Shown: positions 45,935-56,110 of the stretch, in pieces | Layout: each line of letters opens with the position of its first letter | How positions within the stretch are numbered: the first letter of the stretch is position 1 | DNA from: Bacteroidetes bacterium RIFCSPLOWO2_12_FULL_37_12 | GTDB taxonomy: Bacteria > Bacteroidota > Bacteroidia > 2-12-FULL-37-12 | Length of the DNA: 64,000 nt | Direction of reading: 5' to 3' | Assembly: GCA_001769655.1 (NCBI GenBank) | Contig: MEPC01000004.1 | Span: forward strand, 1-64,000 | Notes under the pieces: model-generated | What the model saw: the letters and a program-made list of their open reading frames with translations, nothing else | Told to the model about the DNA's origin: nothing | Database searches by the model: none | Made by a program: the position numbers and the translations under genes

Positions 45935-46128
45935 ATGGTAGTACAGGACGAAATTGTTTCCGAATTAAATAAAACACAAGCGTGGTTGCCTTTTGATGTT
46001 GATGGAAAACTTCCTCCCGCTTTAAATGGATTCTCAGATTATTATTGGAATTGAATAAAAATGTTTCTTTTGATAAAAACTATAACGTCAAGGATGTTTA
46101 TAAAGTTTTAATCAGGATAGAAAAATAA
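45935..46128 (+). pseudogene. Frameshifted gene fragment of unknown family
   Basis: An ATG frame (MVVQDEIVSELNKTQAWLPF ...) stops at 46054, while a second frame continues as LRLLLELNKNVSF ... NVKDVYKVLIRIEK and stops at 46128. The two pieces read as one small helical protein broken by a shift near 46030. I do not recognise the family. The rest of the 45403-46159 gap is the MITE at 45482 and A/T-rich DNA. Confidence 0.4.
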
Positions 46129-46159
46129 ATTGGCAGGATTTCTTACATCAAAAAAAAAA

Positions 46160-47107
46160 CTACTCCGTAAACAACCCCATGTTCGAAAATTTTTCTATCC
46201 GTTTTTGAATGAGTAGATTTGAGGGAATGGCAGATAATTCTTTCAGTTCTTTTACTAAGACCTTCCTCATCGTTTCCACCATTTGCTGAGGATTTGCATG
46301 GGCACCACCCAGCGGTTCAGGTATTATGTCATCAATTAATTTTTGCTCAAGCATATCCTTTGCAGTCAATTTTAGCGCTTCAGCGGCTTGTTCTTTGTAA
46401 TCCCAGCTTCTCCAAAGAATCGAAGAACAGGACTCCGGAGATATAACCGAGTACCAGGTATTTTCAAGCATAAAAATTTTATCTCCTACCCCGATAGCTA
46501 AAGCGCCTCCACTGGCGCCTTCCCCTATAATCACAACTATAATCGGAACTTTTAAGGTCGCCATAACCTGAAGATTTGTAGCAATTGCCTCCGCTTGCCC
46601 ACGTTCCTCCGCTTCAATACCCGGAAAAGCTCCCGGAGTATCTATAAACGTTACCACCGGCTTATTAAATTTTTCTGCCAAGCGCATCAAACGCATGGCT
46701 TTCCTATAACCCTCAGGATTCGACATGCCAAAATTCCTGTATTGTCTTGTTTTAGTGTCGCGCCCTTTTTGTTGCCCTATAAACATGACCTTCATCCCTT
46801 CAAAACTTCCCAAACCACCTACCATTGCCTTGTCATCTCCCATCAGCCGGTCACCGTGAAGTTCAATAAATTTGTCTGTTAATCCATGAATATAATCCAA
46901 AGTATAAGGTCTATCCCCATGCCTGGATAGTTGAACCCGTTGCCAACGTGTTAAATTGAGGAATGTTTCTTTCTTGAGATTCAGGATTTTAACCTCAAGG
47001 TCTGCAATGGCCGCTTTAATATCAACCTTGCTTTCCTCCGCCAGATGTTTCATGGAGGATAACTTGGATTCTAACTCGGCTATTGGTTTTTCGAAATCGA
47101 GAAGCAT
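46160..47107 (-). CDS. accA: Acetyl-CoA carboxylase carboxyltransferase subunit alpha
   Basis: This 315-residue protein has the length and layout of AccA. An N-terminal coiled region ([20 protein letters not shown]) is followed by the crotonase-like carboxyltransferase core with [35 protein letters not shown] and [20 protein letters not shown]. With AccD it transfers the carboxyl group from biotin to acetyl-CoA, the first step of fatty acid synthesis. accD is not adjacent. It is divergent from sufB. Confidence 0.97.
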   Translation of the reverse strand: MLLDFEKPIAELESKLSSMKHLAEESKVDIKAAIADLEVKILNLKKETFLNLTRWQRVQLSRHGDRPYTLDYIHGLTDKFIELHGDRLMGDDKAMVGGLGSFEGMKVMFIGQQKGRDTKTRQYRNFGMSNPEGYRKAMRLMRLAEKFNKPVVTFIDTPGAFPGIEAEERGQAEAIATNLQVMATLKVPIIVVIIGEGASGGALAIGVGDKIFMLENTWYSVISPESCSSILWRSWDYKEQAAEALKLTAKDMLEQKLIDDIIPEPLGGAHANPQQMVETMRKVLVKELKELSAIPSNLLIQKRIEKFSNMGLFTE

Positions 47108-47212
47108 AAAGATATTTGGGCAGAAAAGTACTACAATATTAGTAAAAATTATTTAATTCTATAAATATTACGTACTTTTGTGGTATTCTTCTTATTTATA
47201 ATAAATCTAAAT

Positions 47213-47240
47213 AGGGAATGGGTATAGGGGATGGAGTATA
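47213..47240. repeat. Short GGGTATA-type repeat in the sufB leader
   Basis: A few degenerate units (GGGAATGGGTATAGGGGATG) lie 20-45 bp before the sufB start, a small member of the family seen at 19788, 33295 and 35611. Confidence 0.4.
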
Positions 47241-47258
47241 AATAAATTTAATAATAAA

Positions 47259-48704
47259 ATGAGCGAAAACACCGGTATTCTTGAGGAAATTACAAGCCAG
47301 GATTATAAATATGGTTTTGTGTCAGATATTGAGCAAGAGACAGCACCCAAAGGATTGGACGAAAATACGGTTAGATTTATCTCTTCCAAAAAAAATGAAC
47401 CACAATTTTTACTTGACTGGCGCTTAAAGGCATTCCGACATTGGCTAAAAATGGAAGTGCCCAAATGGCCAAATGTAAGCTACCCTCCTATTGATTATCA
47501 GAACACAATTTTTTATGCCGCTCCTAAGAAAAAGAAGGAATTAAAAAGTTTGAATGAAGTGGATCCGGAATTAAGAAGGACCTTTGAAAAATTAGGAATA
47601 TCTCTTGAAGAACAAAAACGAATGTCGGGAGTAGCAGTTGACGCCGTATTTGATAGTGTATCGGTAGCCACAACTTTCAGGGGTAAACTTGCCGAACTTG
47701 GAATTATTTTTTGTTCCATGAGTGAAGCCGTTCAACATCATCCGGAATTAGTAAAAGAGTATTTGGGTTCAGTTGTTCCCTTCACAGACAATTATTTTGC
47801 CGCTTTGAATTCCGCTGTATTCAGCGATGGTTCTTTTTGTTACATTCCAAAAGGGGTCAGATGCCCGATGGAACTTTCTACTTATTTCAGAATTAATGCA
47901 GCTAATACTGGTCAATTTGAACGTACGTTGATTATCGCTGATGAAGGGAGTTATGTTAGCTACCTGGAGGGATGCACTGCGCCTATGCGTGACGAAAATC
48001 AGTTGCACGCCGCGGTGGTGGAATTAGTGGCGCATAAAAATGCTGAAATAAAATATTCAACCGTTCAAAACTGGTATCCCGGAGATAAAAACGGAAAAGG
48101 TGGTATCTATAATTTTGTTACCAAAAGAGGAATTTGCCTTGCTGAAAAAGCAAAAATTTCATGGACTCAGGTGGAAACCGGTTCAGCAATTACCTGGAAA
48201 TATCCGAGCGTAATATTAAAAGGAGATAATACCATTGGTGAATTTTATTCTGTCGCTGTCACTAATAATTATCAGCAGGCAGATACGGGAACGAAAATGA
48301 TCCATTTGGGAAAAAATACAAGAAGCCGTATTGTTTCCAAAGGCATTTCAGCAGGTCATAGCAATAATTCTTACAGGGGGTTGGTTAAAGTCAGCAAGCA
48401 AGCGGATAATGCCAGAAATTTTTCACAATGTGATTCCCTGCTGATGGGACATACGTGTGGCGCTCATACTTTTCCATATCTTGAGGTGTCAAATCCCTCT
48501 TCAATAGTTGAACACGAAGCAAGTACGTCAAAGATTGGCGAAGATATTTTATTTTATTGCAACCAGCGTGGAATTTCAACAGAAGATGCAGTGTCACTGA
48601 TTGTCAACGGCTATTGCAAAGAAGTAATTAATCAGTTACCTATGGAGTTTGCTGTAGAAGCACAAAAATTACTGGCGATTAGTTTGGAAGGGAGCGTTGG
48701 GTAG
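47259..48704 (+). CDS. sufB: Fe-S cluster assembly scaffold SufB
   Basis: This 481-residue protein is the main scaffold of the SufBCD complex, on which Fe-S clusters are built. It contains the SufBD beta-helix core with [30 protein letters not shown] and QNWYPGD, and the C-terminal [19 protein letters not shown] with the Glu/His/Cys region used for cluster assembly. It is the first gene of sufBCDS. TACTTTTG at 47173-47180 is a possible -7 box without a matching TTG. No iscR/sufR-like regulator is nearby. Confidence 0.97.
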   Translation: MSENTGILEEITSQDYKYGFVSDIEQETAPKGLDENTVRFISSKKNEPQFLLDWRLKAFRHWLKMEVPKWPNVSYPPIDYQNTIFYAAPKKKKELKSLNEVDPELRRTFEKLGISLEEQKRMSGVAVDAVFDSVSVATTFRGKLAELGIIFCSMSEAVQHHPELVKEYLGSVVPFTDNYFAALNSAVFSDGSFCYIPKGVRCPMELSTYFRINAANTGQFERTLIIADEGSYVSYLEGCTAPMRDENQLHAAVVELVAHKNAEIKYSTVQNWYPGDKNGKGGIYNFVTKRGICLAEKAKISWTQVETGSAITWKYPSVILKGDNTIGEFYSVAVTNNYQQADTGTKMIHLGKNTRSRIVSKGISAGHSNNSYRGLVKVSKQADNARNFSQCDSLLMGHTCGAHTFPYLEVSNPSSIVEHEASTSKIGEDILFYCNQRGISTEDAVSLIVNGYCKEVINQLPMEFAVEAQKLLAISLEGSVG

Positions 48705-48753
48705 AGTTTTTACTTCTGACTTCCGACAAAACATTACATAATTTATAGTAACC

Positions 48754-49509
48754 ATGCTCGAAATACAAAATTTAAAAGCAAACGTTGAATCAAAGCAGAT
48801 TCTCAAAGGCATAAATCTGAAAGTAAATGCCGGGGAAGTTCACGCAATAATGGGACCCAACGGTTCAGGTAAAAGTACACTCGCATCTGTACTTGCAGGG
48901 AAAGAGGACTATGAAATTACAGGTGGTAGCATCGTCTTCAATGGAAAAAATTTACTTGAAATGTCACCGGAAGAACGTTCACGGGAAGGTGTATTTCTTG
49001 CTTTTCAGTATCCGGTAGAAATTCCTGGCGTAAGTACCACCCAATTTTTGAAGACCGCCATCAATGAACAGCGAAAACACAGAGGGCTTGATCCTTTGGA
49101 TGCCATGGATTTTTTAGCCATGTTTAAAGAAAAAATGAAATTAGTGGAAATGGATTCTCAATTAACCAAGCGATCTCTGAATGAAGGATTTTCCGGAGGC
49201 GAGAAAAAAAGAAACGAGATTTTTCAGATGGCTATGCTTGAGCCAACACTGGGTATTCTGGATGAAACCGATTCCGGGTTGGATATTGACGCTTTAAGAA
49301 TAGTGGCACAGGGTGTCAATTGTCTTAAACGAAAAGATAACGCTTTTCTGGTAATTACGCATTATCAACGGTTGTTGAATTATATAGTTCCTGATTTTGT
49401 GCACGTAATTTTTGATGGAAAGATAGTTCGTTCTGGAGGTAAAGAACTTGCATTGGAACTGGAAGAAAAGGGATATGATTGGACTAGAGAAATGATAGAA
49501 AAAAATTAA
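48754..49509 (+). CDS. sufC: Fe-S assembly ATPase SufC
   Basis: This 251-residue ABC-type ATPase is of normal length. It has Walker A GPNGSGKSTL, signature motif FSGGEKKRNEIFQM, Walker B LGILDETDSGLDID and the H-loop in VITHYQRLL. The SufC-specific LDETDSGLD Walker B is present. It binds SufB and SufD and drives the conformational change that exposes the assembly site. It lies 49 bp after sufB and 6 bp before sufD. Confidence 0.98.
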   Translation: MLEIQNLKANVESKQILKGINLKVNAGEVHAIMGPNGSGKSTLASVLAGKEDYEITGGSIVFNGKNLLEMSPEERSREGVFLAFQYPVEIPGVSTTQFLKTAINEQRKHRGLDPLDAMDFLAMFKEKMKLVEMDSQLTKRSLNEGFSGGEKKRNEIFQMAMLEPTLGILDETDSGLDIDALRIVAQGVNCLKRKDNAFLVITHYQRLLNYIVPDFVHVIFDGKIVRSGGKELALELEEKGYDWTREMIEKN

Positions 49510-49515
49510 TTAACT

Positions 49516-50826
49516 TTGACTTCTCTACAATTAAAAGAACAAATATCTACTCAATTTCTTTTTGCTGAGACCAATAAAAATGGCAATCATGCAACAGGGT
49601 TGGAAGACGTACGAAAAAAATTCTTTGATGACTTCAAACAACACGGTTTCCCTCATCGAAAAGATGAAGAATGGAAATATGTAAATCTGGAGAGTGTGTT
49701 GAAACATCCCTATCAACTACCCATAACTGCTGAAAATTATATTAAAAAATCCGATAACCGGTTAAATGATTTACTTAGTAATTTTCAGGATTGTTTGGTT
49801 TTTATTAATGGAAGATTTTCTCCTGATTTTTCAATAGGGTCCGTCTATACTCCTTTTCTGAAAATTTTTCCAAAAAAAACTGAAGTTGAAAATAAATACT
49901 TTCTTAACCATTTTACTAATATTATATCCGCCAACGATTCTTTCATTTCCATCAATACAGCATTGGCTGAAAAATTTTATTTTATTGACATACCTCCCGG
50001 ATTTTCTAACCCCTCTCCCCTATTTATAATTCATGTCACTGATTCTGAGTCAGGGGCTATTATGAATAATTCCAGATTTCTGATTCATGCAGGTAAAAAC
50101 GCTGTTGTGCAAGTTGTAGAATATTTTATTCAGGAAGGAACTAATCCGGGGTTAAGTAATCGTGTTGCTGAAATTCATTGCGAAGAGGATTCCATTCTTC
50201 ATCATAATTTAATTCAGGATTCTTCTATTCAAAATAATACGGATACGAATTTAATTATAAATTCAGGAATCCGGATTGAAAGAAATGCTTCTTTAAGTTC
50301 TGTTGCATTGATTTTATCCGGTAGTTTTACCAGAAACAATCTTAAAACATGTTTATCGGGTGAAAGAGCCAATGCAAATTTATACGGTTTATATCTTTTA
50401 TCCGGAGAGCAATTTGCTGATAATCATACCCTGGTTGACCATGCAGTACCACTTTGCACCAGTGATGAACTTTACAAAGGCGTTTTAAATGATTCTTCTA
50501 AAGGAGTGTTTAACGGTAAGATCGTTGTCAGAAAAGATGCACAGAAAACCGTGGCATATCAATCAAACAAGAATCTGTTGTTATCTCAGGATGCCACTAT
50601 CTATACAAAACCACAGTTGGAAATATTTGCGGATGATGTCAAATGTTCTCACGGAGCCACCAGTGGACAGTTGGATGAAGATGCTCTTTTCTACCTGCGT
50701 TCAAGAGGAATAAATAAAACAGAGTCAATTAATCTGTTAGTAACAGCTTTTGCCAGGGAGATAATTAATAAGATCCAATTTGTTCCGTTAAGGGAATTGA
50801 TTGAGAAAAGATTGGAAATTGTGTAA
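49516..50826 (+). CDS. sufD: Fe-S assembly protein SufD
   Basis: This 436-residue SufB/D family member has an N-terminal helical domain (FPHRKDEEWKYVNLESVL) and the beta-helix core with DDVKCSHGATSGQLDEDALF and FYLRSRGINKTES. The His in KCSHGAT corresponds to the conserved residue at the SufB-SufD interface. It supports iron entry into SufBCD. The annotated start is TTG (TTGACTTCT), 6 bp after sufC; no nearby ATG fits better. Confidence 0.95.
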   Translation: MTSLQLKEQISTQFLFAETNKNGNHATGLEDVRKKFFDDFKQHGFPHRKDEEWKYVNLESVLKHPYQLPITAENYIKKSDNRLNDLLSNFQDCLVFINGRFSPDFSIGSVYTPFLKIFPKKTEVENKYFLNHFTNIISANDSFISINTALAEKFYFIDIPPGFSNPSPLFIIHVTDSESGAIMNNSRFLIHAGKNAVVQVVEYFIQEGTNPGLSNRVAEIHCEEDSILHHNLIQDSSIQNNTDTNLIINSGIRIERNASLSSVALILSGSFTRNNLKTCLSGERANANLYGLYLLSGEQFADNHTLVDHAVPLCTSDELYKGVLNDSSKGVFNGKIVVRKDAQKTVAYQSNKNLLLSQDATIYTKPQLEIFADDVKCSHGATSGQLDEDALFYLRSRGINKTESINLLVTAFAREIINKIQFVPLRELIEKRLEIV

Positions 50827-50865
50827 ATGGAGAGGGAGGAGAAATTCTTTGTAAAATTTTAAGAA

Positions 50866-52104
50866 ATGTCGCCCGTAACTTTTTTTGAATCTGAAATTGA
50901 AAAAATAAAAAATCAATTTCCTATACTGAACCAATCCATTTATGGACATCCGCTGGTCTATCTAGATAATGCCGCGACTACGCAAAAACCTTTTTCAGTT
51001 ATAAAATCAATTGAAGAATATTATACTCATTACAACAGTAATATTCACAGAGGCGTGCATTATTTAAGCGAAAAAGCCACAGCCGCTTATGAGAACTCGC
51101 GGATTAAGATAAGTAATTTTATCCATTCCGTGTCACCGAAGGAAGTTATTTTTACCCGTGGAACTACTGAAGGAATAAATCTTGTGGCACAATCTTTTGT
51201 AAAGAACCGTTTGCAAAAAAATGACGAAATACTGATTTCTCACATGGAGCATCACTCTAATATTGTTCCATGGCAGTTAATCAGCGAAGAAAAAGGAGCG
51301 AATCTTAAAATTATACCTATCACTGAGGAAGGAGAATTGGATTTAAAGGAATTTGAAAGATTAATCTCAGAAAGAACAAAATTTATTTCAATTGTTCATA
51401 TTTCAAATTCACTTGGAACCATTAATCCTGTCAAAAAAATAATAGAAATTGCGCATAGAAATTCCATTCCGGTTTTAATTGACGGCGCTCAGTCGGCGCC
51501 TCATTTAACTATAAATGTCACTGAAATGGATTGTGATTTTTATGTTTTTTCAGGACATAAATTGTATGGTCCTACAGGGATTGGAGTTTTGTATGGAAAA
51601 AAAGAACATCTTGAAAGCATGAAACCCTGGCAAGGCGGAGGGGACATGATCCGGTCAGTTACTTTTGAAAAAACTATATACAACGATATTCCCTATAAGT
51701 TTGAAGCAGGAACTCCTGACATTGCAGGCGCTATAGGTCTTGGGATAGCCATTGATTTTATTAGCGGTATCGGTTTAGAAAAAATACAAAATCATGAGAA
51801 TATTTTGTTAAATTATGCTACTACTAAATTATCAGAGTTTACCGGTTTGAAGATTATCGGCACTGCTAAACGTAAAGCGGCGGTTGTTTCTTTTGTAATG
51901 GAAGGAATCCATCCGCATGATACCGGAACTGTACTTGATAGAAAAGGAATTGCGGTACGGACAGGCCATCACTGCACGCAACCTGTCATGCAGAGGTATA
52001 ATATACCCGCTACTACCAGGGCTTCATTTGGAATCTACAATACTCAGGATGACATAGATAAATTATTGGAAGGATTAAGGGAAGTGATGAGAATTCTTGG
52101 GTAA
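50866..52104 (+). CDS. sufS: Cysteine desulfurase SufS
   Basis: This 412-residue PLP enzyme (class V aminotransferase, group II desulfurase) is full length. It has YLDNAATTQKP, ISHMEHHSNIVPWQ, the Schiff-base Lys in FSGHKLYGPTG and the persulfide Cys in VRTGHHCTQPVM. It supplies sulfur from cysteine to SufB, usually helped by SufE. No sufE or sufU follows here. It is last in sufBCDS, 40 bp after sufD. Confidence 0.96.
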   Translation: MSPVTFFESEIEKIKNQFPILNQSIYGHPLVYLDNAATTQKPFSVIKSIEEYYTHYNSNIHRGVHYLSEKATAAYENSRIKISNFIHSVSPKEVIFTRGTTEGINLVAQSFVKNRLQKNDEILISHMEHHSNIVPWQLISEEKGANLKIIPITEEGELDLKEFERLISERTKFISIVHISNSLGTINPVKKIIEIAHRNSIPVLIDGAQSAPHLTINVTEMDCDFYVFSGHKLYGPTGIGVLYGKKEHLESMKPWQGGGDMIRSVTFEKTIYNDIPYKFEAGTPDIAGAIGLGIAIDFISGIGLEKIQNHENILLNYATTKLSEFTGLKIIGTAKRKAAVVSFVMEGIHPHDTGTVLDRKGIAVRTGHHCTQPVMQRYNIPATTRASFGIYNTQDDIDKLLEGLREVMRILG

Positions 52105-52166
52105 GGGAATTGTATAAATTTTCCTAAATTTGCCTGTTCTTGTAAAATCCACTCATTTTTGAATGA

Positions 52167-54533
52167 ATGTCAGAAAAACTGAAAATAATTGGAACTCCGG
52201 TTCCAAAGATTGATGCAGGTGTCCGTGTCACCGGAAAGGCAATTTATGGGCATGATTTGAAATTATCAGGCATGCTGTATGGAGCAATTCTAAGAACTGA
52301 GCATCCTCATGCTGGGTTTAAGATTGATGTTTCTTCAGCCAAAAAATTATCTGGCGTACATAGTGTAATTACTGCAAGCGACTTTGACTGCAACCCAATA
52401 TCCTACCGGAGAGACCATCCCATCCTAAAACATCACGAAGTCAACTGTATTCGTGATGAGATTGCCGCTGTAGCCGCTGAGACGCCTGAAATAGCCGAAA
52501 AGGCGTTGAAACTCATTAAAGTTGTCTATAAACCTAAAAAAGGTATTTTCGATCCTTTGACTGCATTAAAACCCGATGCACCAGTCATAAATAAATTTTT
52601 AAAAGACACTCAATACGGGAAGAATGTATCCCATGCTTTTCATTATGAACATGGAAATATCGAAGAACAAAAAGAAAAGAGTAGTGTCACTGTGCATAAA
52701 ACATTTACCCTTCCGAGAGTAGCACACTGTTGCATGGCTACCAGTAATATTACAGCCGATTACTCCCCTGTTACCAAAAAACTTACTCTTTATTCTTCAA
52801 CACAGGTGCCATTTTTATATCAACGTGACATGGCGCATGCGTTGAAGATGAACCCTTCAGACATCAGAGTTATACAGGTAGTAATTGGCGGAGGGTTTGG
52901 AAGCAAACTCGATATGTATCCTTATGAACCCATTGCGGCAATTCTTTCAATAAAAACCGGTCGTCCTGTGCAAATTATTTTTAGCCGCGAAGAGGAATTT
53001 ATTGCCTCTCCTACCCGTCAGGCAATGACCATTGAAATTACCGCCGGCGCAGATAAAAAAGGGAAATTTACTTTCCGGGAAGTCAATATAATAATGGATA
53101 ACGGGGCTTATACTTCCTGGGGTGCCACCACTCCGTTCGTCATGATGCAGACATTTTCTTCACTTTACCAGGTGCCTGCCTGCAGATTTGATTCAAAGGC
53201 AGTTTACACGAATAATGTATATGCCGGTTCGTTCAGAGGTTATGGAAATCCGCAGGCAACTTTTGCGTTGGAGAGTACAATAGATTTGATTGCCGGTGAA
53301 TTGAAAATGAATAAAAAGGAAATACGATTGCTAAATGCAAATTTTCAGGGAGAAATAACCGGCGCCGGATTAAAATATCAAACCTGTGGTCATGAAAGTT
53401 CTTTGAAAACTGTGTTTGAAAAATCTTTAGAATGTAATAACGATAAAACTGATTTAAACTCTTATGCACAACCCGTAAAAACTGATTCAAATGATTTTTA
53501 TAATCGTACAACATTAAAAGGAGAACGAGAATATGCAGATGAAAAACGTTGGAAAACAGGAACCGGTTATGCTTCAATGCTTCATGTGGGTGGTGGCGCT
53601 AAAATTTACCGTTCCGATGGTTGTGGCACTATCATTAAACTTGACGATTACGGACATCTTACTATTATAACCGGCTCTAATGAAATCGGGCAAGGATCGG
53701 AAACAGTTCTGGCGATGATGGCAAGTGAAGAATTATCCATTCCATTAATTAAAATAAAAGTCATAAACAGTGACACTGATATCAAACCCTGGGATGTGGG
53801 GGTGCATGCGTCACGTACAAGTTACACAGCGGGAAATTCACTGCTGGGCGCTATCAACCTCTTAAAAGAGAAACTCAATAAGAAAGCTGTGGAGATGCTG
53901 GCGTGCAAACCGGATGAACTGCATTATGAAAATGAGGAAATTGCAAATCATCGTTCGTCTGTTAAAATTGAGAAAGTGGTTCGTGAAATTCATTTTAATC
54001 ATCCCAATGATTTGTGCACTGCCTCTTATTTTTATGAGCCATCCAGCGAATTTCAAACTCAACAGTATAAAGGTAACGTTTCGGGTACGTATGCATTTGC
54101 CGCACAGGCAGTCAAAGTTGCTGTAGATGTTTATACCGGTAATGTGAGAGTATTGGATGTGTGGGTGGCACAGGATGTTGGAAAAATACTGAATCCGCTT
54201 GGAGCACAGGGACAAATAGAAGGAGGAGTTTTAATGGGGATGGGGTATGGATTAAGTGAGGAATTGATTTCAGAGGAAGGCAGAATGTTAAACCCAAATT
54301 TTCATAATTATAAGATGCTTACTGCGACAGATACACCGGCAATACATTTTTATCCGATTGAAACCAATGACCCTTCGGGACCTTATGGAGCTAAGGGAAT
54401 AGGTGAAGCGCCTTTGATTCCTACTGCCGCGGCTATTGCAAATGCAGTGGCAGATGCTATAGGTGTCAGAATATATTCATTGCCGTTGACGCCTGAGAAG
54501 GTGTTGAGAGCTATGGAGGAATATAGAAATTAA
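52167..54533 (+). CDS. Molybdenum hydroxylase large subunit (xanthine dehydrogenase family)
   Basis: This 788-residue protein is the Moco-binding subunit of the xanthine dehydrogenase/aldehyde oxidase family. It has VTGKAIYGHDLKLSGMLYGA at the start, GGGFGSKLDMYPYEPIAAIL, GSFRGYGNPQATFALES, NEIGQGSETVL and the active-site Glu in GAKGIGEAPLIPTAAAI. It hydroxylates a heteroaromatic or aldehyde substrate; the specific substrate is not told by sequence. The FAD subunit is encoded at 56107, after an intervening NifS-like gene, and no 2Fe-2S subunit gene is adjacent. A TAAATTTG box at 52125-52132 may be a promoter. Confidence 0.93.
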   Translation: MSEKLKIIGTPVPKIDAGVRVTGKAIYGHDLKLSGMLYGAILRTEHPHAGFKIDVSSAKKLSGVHSVITASDFDCNPISYRRDHPILKHHEVNCIRDEIAAVAAETPEIAEKALKLIKVVYKPKKGIFDPLTALKPDAPVINKFLKDTQYGKNVSHAFHYEHGNIEEQKEKSSVTVHKTFTLPRVAHCCMATSNITADYSPVTKKLTLYSSTQVPFLYQRDMAHALKMNPSDIRVIQVVIGGGFGSKLDMYPYEPIAAILSIKTGRPVQIIFSREEEFIASPTRQAMTIEITAGADKKGKFTFREVNIIMDNGAYTSWGATTPFVMMQTFSSLYQVPACRFDSKAVYTNNVYAGSFRGYGNPQATFALESTIDLIAGELKMNKKEIRLLNANFQGEITGAGLKYQTCGHESSLKTVFEKSLECNNDKTDLNSYAQPVKTDSNDFYNRTTLKGEREYADEKRWKTGTGYASMLHVGGGAKIYRSDGCGTIIKLDDYGHLTIITGSNEIGQGSETVLAMMASEELSIPLIKIKVINSDTDIKPWDVGVHASRTSYTAGNSLLGAINLLKEKLNKKAVEMLACKPDELHYENEEIANHRSSVKIEKVVREIHFNHPNDLCTASYFYEPSSEFQTQQYKGNVSGTYAFAAQAVKVAVDVYTGNVRVLDVWVAQDVGKILNPLGAQGQIEGGVLMGMGYGLSEELISEEGRMLNPNFHNYKMLTATDTPAIHFYPIETNDPSGPYGAKGIGEAPLIPTAAAIANAVADAIGVRIYSLPLTPEKVLRAMEEYRN

Positions 54534-54536
54534 TTG

Positions 54537-54557
54537 AGACGGGTTTAAAACCCGTCT
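54537..54557. repeat. REP-like palindrome AGACGGGTTT
   Basis: AGACGGGTTT-A-AAACCCGTCT is a perfect 10-bp inverted repeat, 3 bp after the stop of the large subunit gene. It is of the same family as 25063-25091. It could reduce transcription into the following gene. Confidence 0.55.
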
Positions 54558-54643
54558 GTACATTCATTAGAAATTGGGAATTGTATGTTGGATGTTAAAT
54601 ATTAGATGTTAGATATTTGAAGTTTGATGTTAGATAAAATAAA

Positions 54644-56110
54644 ATGAATAAATTAGAAAAATATTTTACGCCATACCGGAAAAATGTAATCGGTAATGGC
54701 TATGAATTCCGTACTCCTTACGGTATAAAAAAAATGATTTATGCTGATTGGGCGGCGAGCGGTCGTTTATATAGACCGATTGAAAACAAAATATCTAATG
54801 TCATTGGTCCTTATGTTGGAAACACACACACCACTACAACTGTCACCGGTACTTTAATGACAGGCGCATATCATGAGTCGAAACAAGTCATAAAAGATTC
54901 TGTAAATGCAGGCAAAAACGATGTGTTATTATCCTGTGGGTCAGGCATGACAGCGGCAGTAAATAAACTTCAAAGGGTACTCGGAATCCGGGCGCCTGAA
55001 AAAATCAGAAAGATGACTCATATACCTGAAAAGGAAAAGCCCGTCATATTTGTGACACACATGGAGCATCATTCCAATCAAACCTCCTGGTTGGAAACAA
55101 TAGGCACTGTTGAAATTATTCAGCCCGACAAACAGGGCTATGTTGATTTAAACAATTTTGAGAATTTACTGAAGAAATACAAAAGCAGAAAAACTAAAAT
55201 CGCCGCCGTTACGGCTTGCTCAAATGTCACTGGCATTGAAACTCCTTACTATTCCATAGCGGGCATGATACACAGGCATGGCGGATTATGCTTTGTTGAT
55301 TTTGCGGCATCAGCTCCTTACGTTACTATAAACATGAATCCCGCGAAACCGGAAGAAAAATTAGATGCCATTTATTTCTCACCACATAAATTTCTGGGGG
55401 GTCCCGGTTCTGCCGGAATATTGATTTTTGACTCTGAAATCTACAAGAATAAAGTACCTGACCATCCGGGCGGTGGCACTGTTGCCTGGACTAATCCCTG
55501 GGGAGAACATCAGTATTTTTCTGACATTGAGGAGAGAGAAGACGGTGGCACTCCCCCATTTCTTCAAACCATTAAGACAGCTCTATGTTTTAAATTGAAA
55601 GAAGAAATGAAAGTTAATTTCATCAGGGAAAGAGAAGAAGAATTGATGAATATTTTATTTACACATTTAAAAAATCTTAAAGGAGTAGAGATTTTAGCTC
55701 GCTCAATAGAAAAGCGTCTGGGGATTATTTCCTTTTATATAAACGGACTTCATCATTCGCTTGCAGTAAAATTATTGAATGACCATTTCGGAATACAAAC
55801 AAGAGGCGGGTGCGATTGTGCCGGTACGTATGGTCATTACTTGCTGAATATTGATAAAGGGAAGTCGCATAAAATTACTTCGAAAATAGATAAAGGGATT
55901 TTGTTGATAAAACCAGGGTGGGTGCGAATTTCCATTCACCCAGTTATGACAAATGATGAAGCGAATATTTTTTGTGATGCGATCACTTATATTTCAAAAA
56001 ATTACAGGAAAATGAGCAAGGATTACTATTACGATAAAAGAATTAATGATTTTTTTCATAAAAATTTCAGAGGAAAAGAATCGGAAGAAATAAAATCGTG
56101 GTTACAATGA
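54644..56110 (+). CDS. Class V aminotransferase/NifS-like enzyme inside the Mo-hydroxylase locus
   Basis: This 488-residue PLP enzyme is longer than SufS. Its fold marks are YADWAASGRLYRP, THMEHHSNQTSWLET, the Lys in FSPHKFLGGPG and TRGGCDCAG with Cys at the persulfide position. It lies between the large and FAD subunit genes of a molybdenum hydroxylase and overlaps the latter by ATGA. In Rhodobacter capsulatus a NifS-type desulfurase (NifS4) supplies the sulfido ligand for xanthine dehydrogenase Moco. By analogy this could be a dedicated Moco sulfurase. A general desulfurase or selenocysteine lyase role is also possible. Confidence 0.85.
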   Translation: MNKLEKYFTPYRKNVIGNGYEFRTPYGIKKMIYADWAASGRLYRPIENKISNVIGPYVGNTHTTTTVTGTLMTGAYHESKQVIKDSVNAGKNDVLLSCGSGMTAAVNKLQRVLGIRAPEKIRKMTHIPEKEKPVIFVTHMEHHSNQTSWLETIGTVEIIQPDKQGYVDLNNFENLLKKYKSRKTKIAAVTACSNVTGIETPYYSIAGMIHRHGGLCFVDFAASAPYVTINMNPAKPEEKLDAIYFSPHKFLGGPGSAGILIFDSEIYKNKVPDHPGGGTVAWTNPWGEHQYFSDIEEREDGGTPPFLQTIKTALCFKLKEEMKVNFIREREEELMNILFTHLKNLKGVEILARSIEKRLGIISFYINGLHHSLAVKLLNDHFGIQTRGGCDCAGTYGHYLLNIDKGKSHKITSKIDKGILLIKPGWVRISIHPVMTNDEANIFCDAITYISKNYRKMSKDYYYDKRINDFFHKNFRGKESEEIKSWLQ

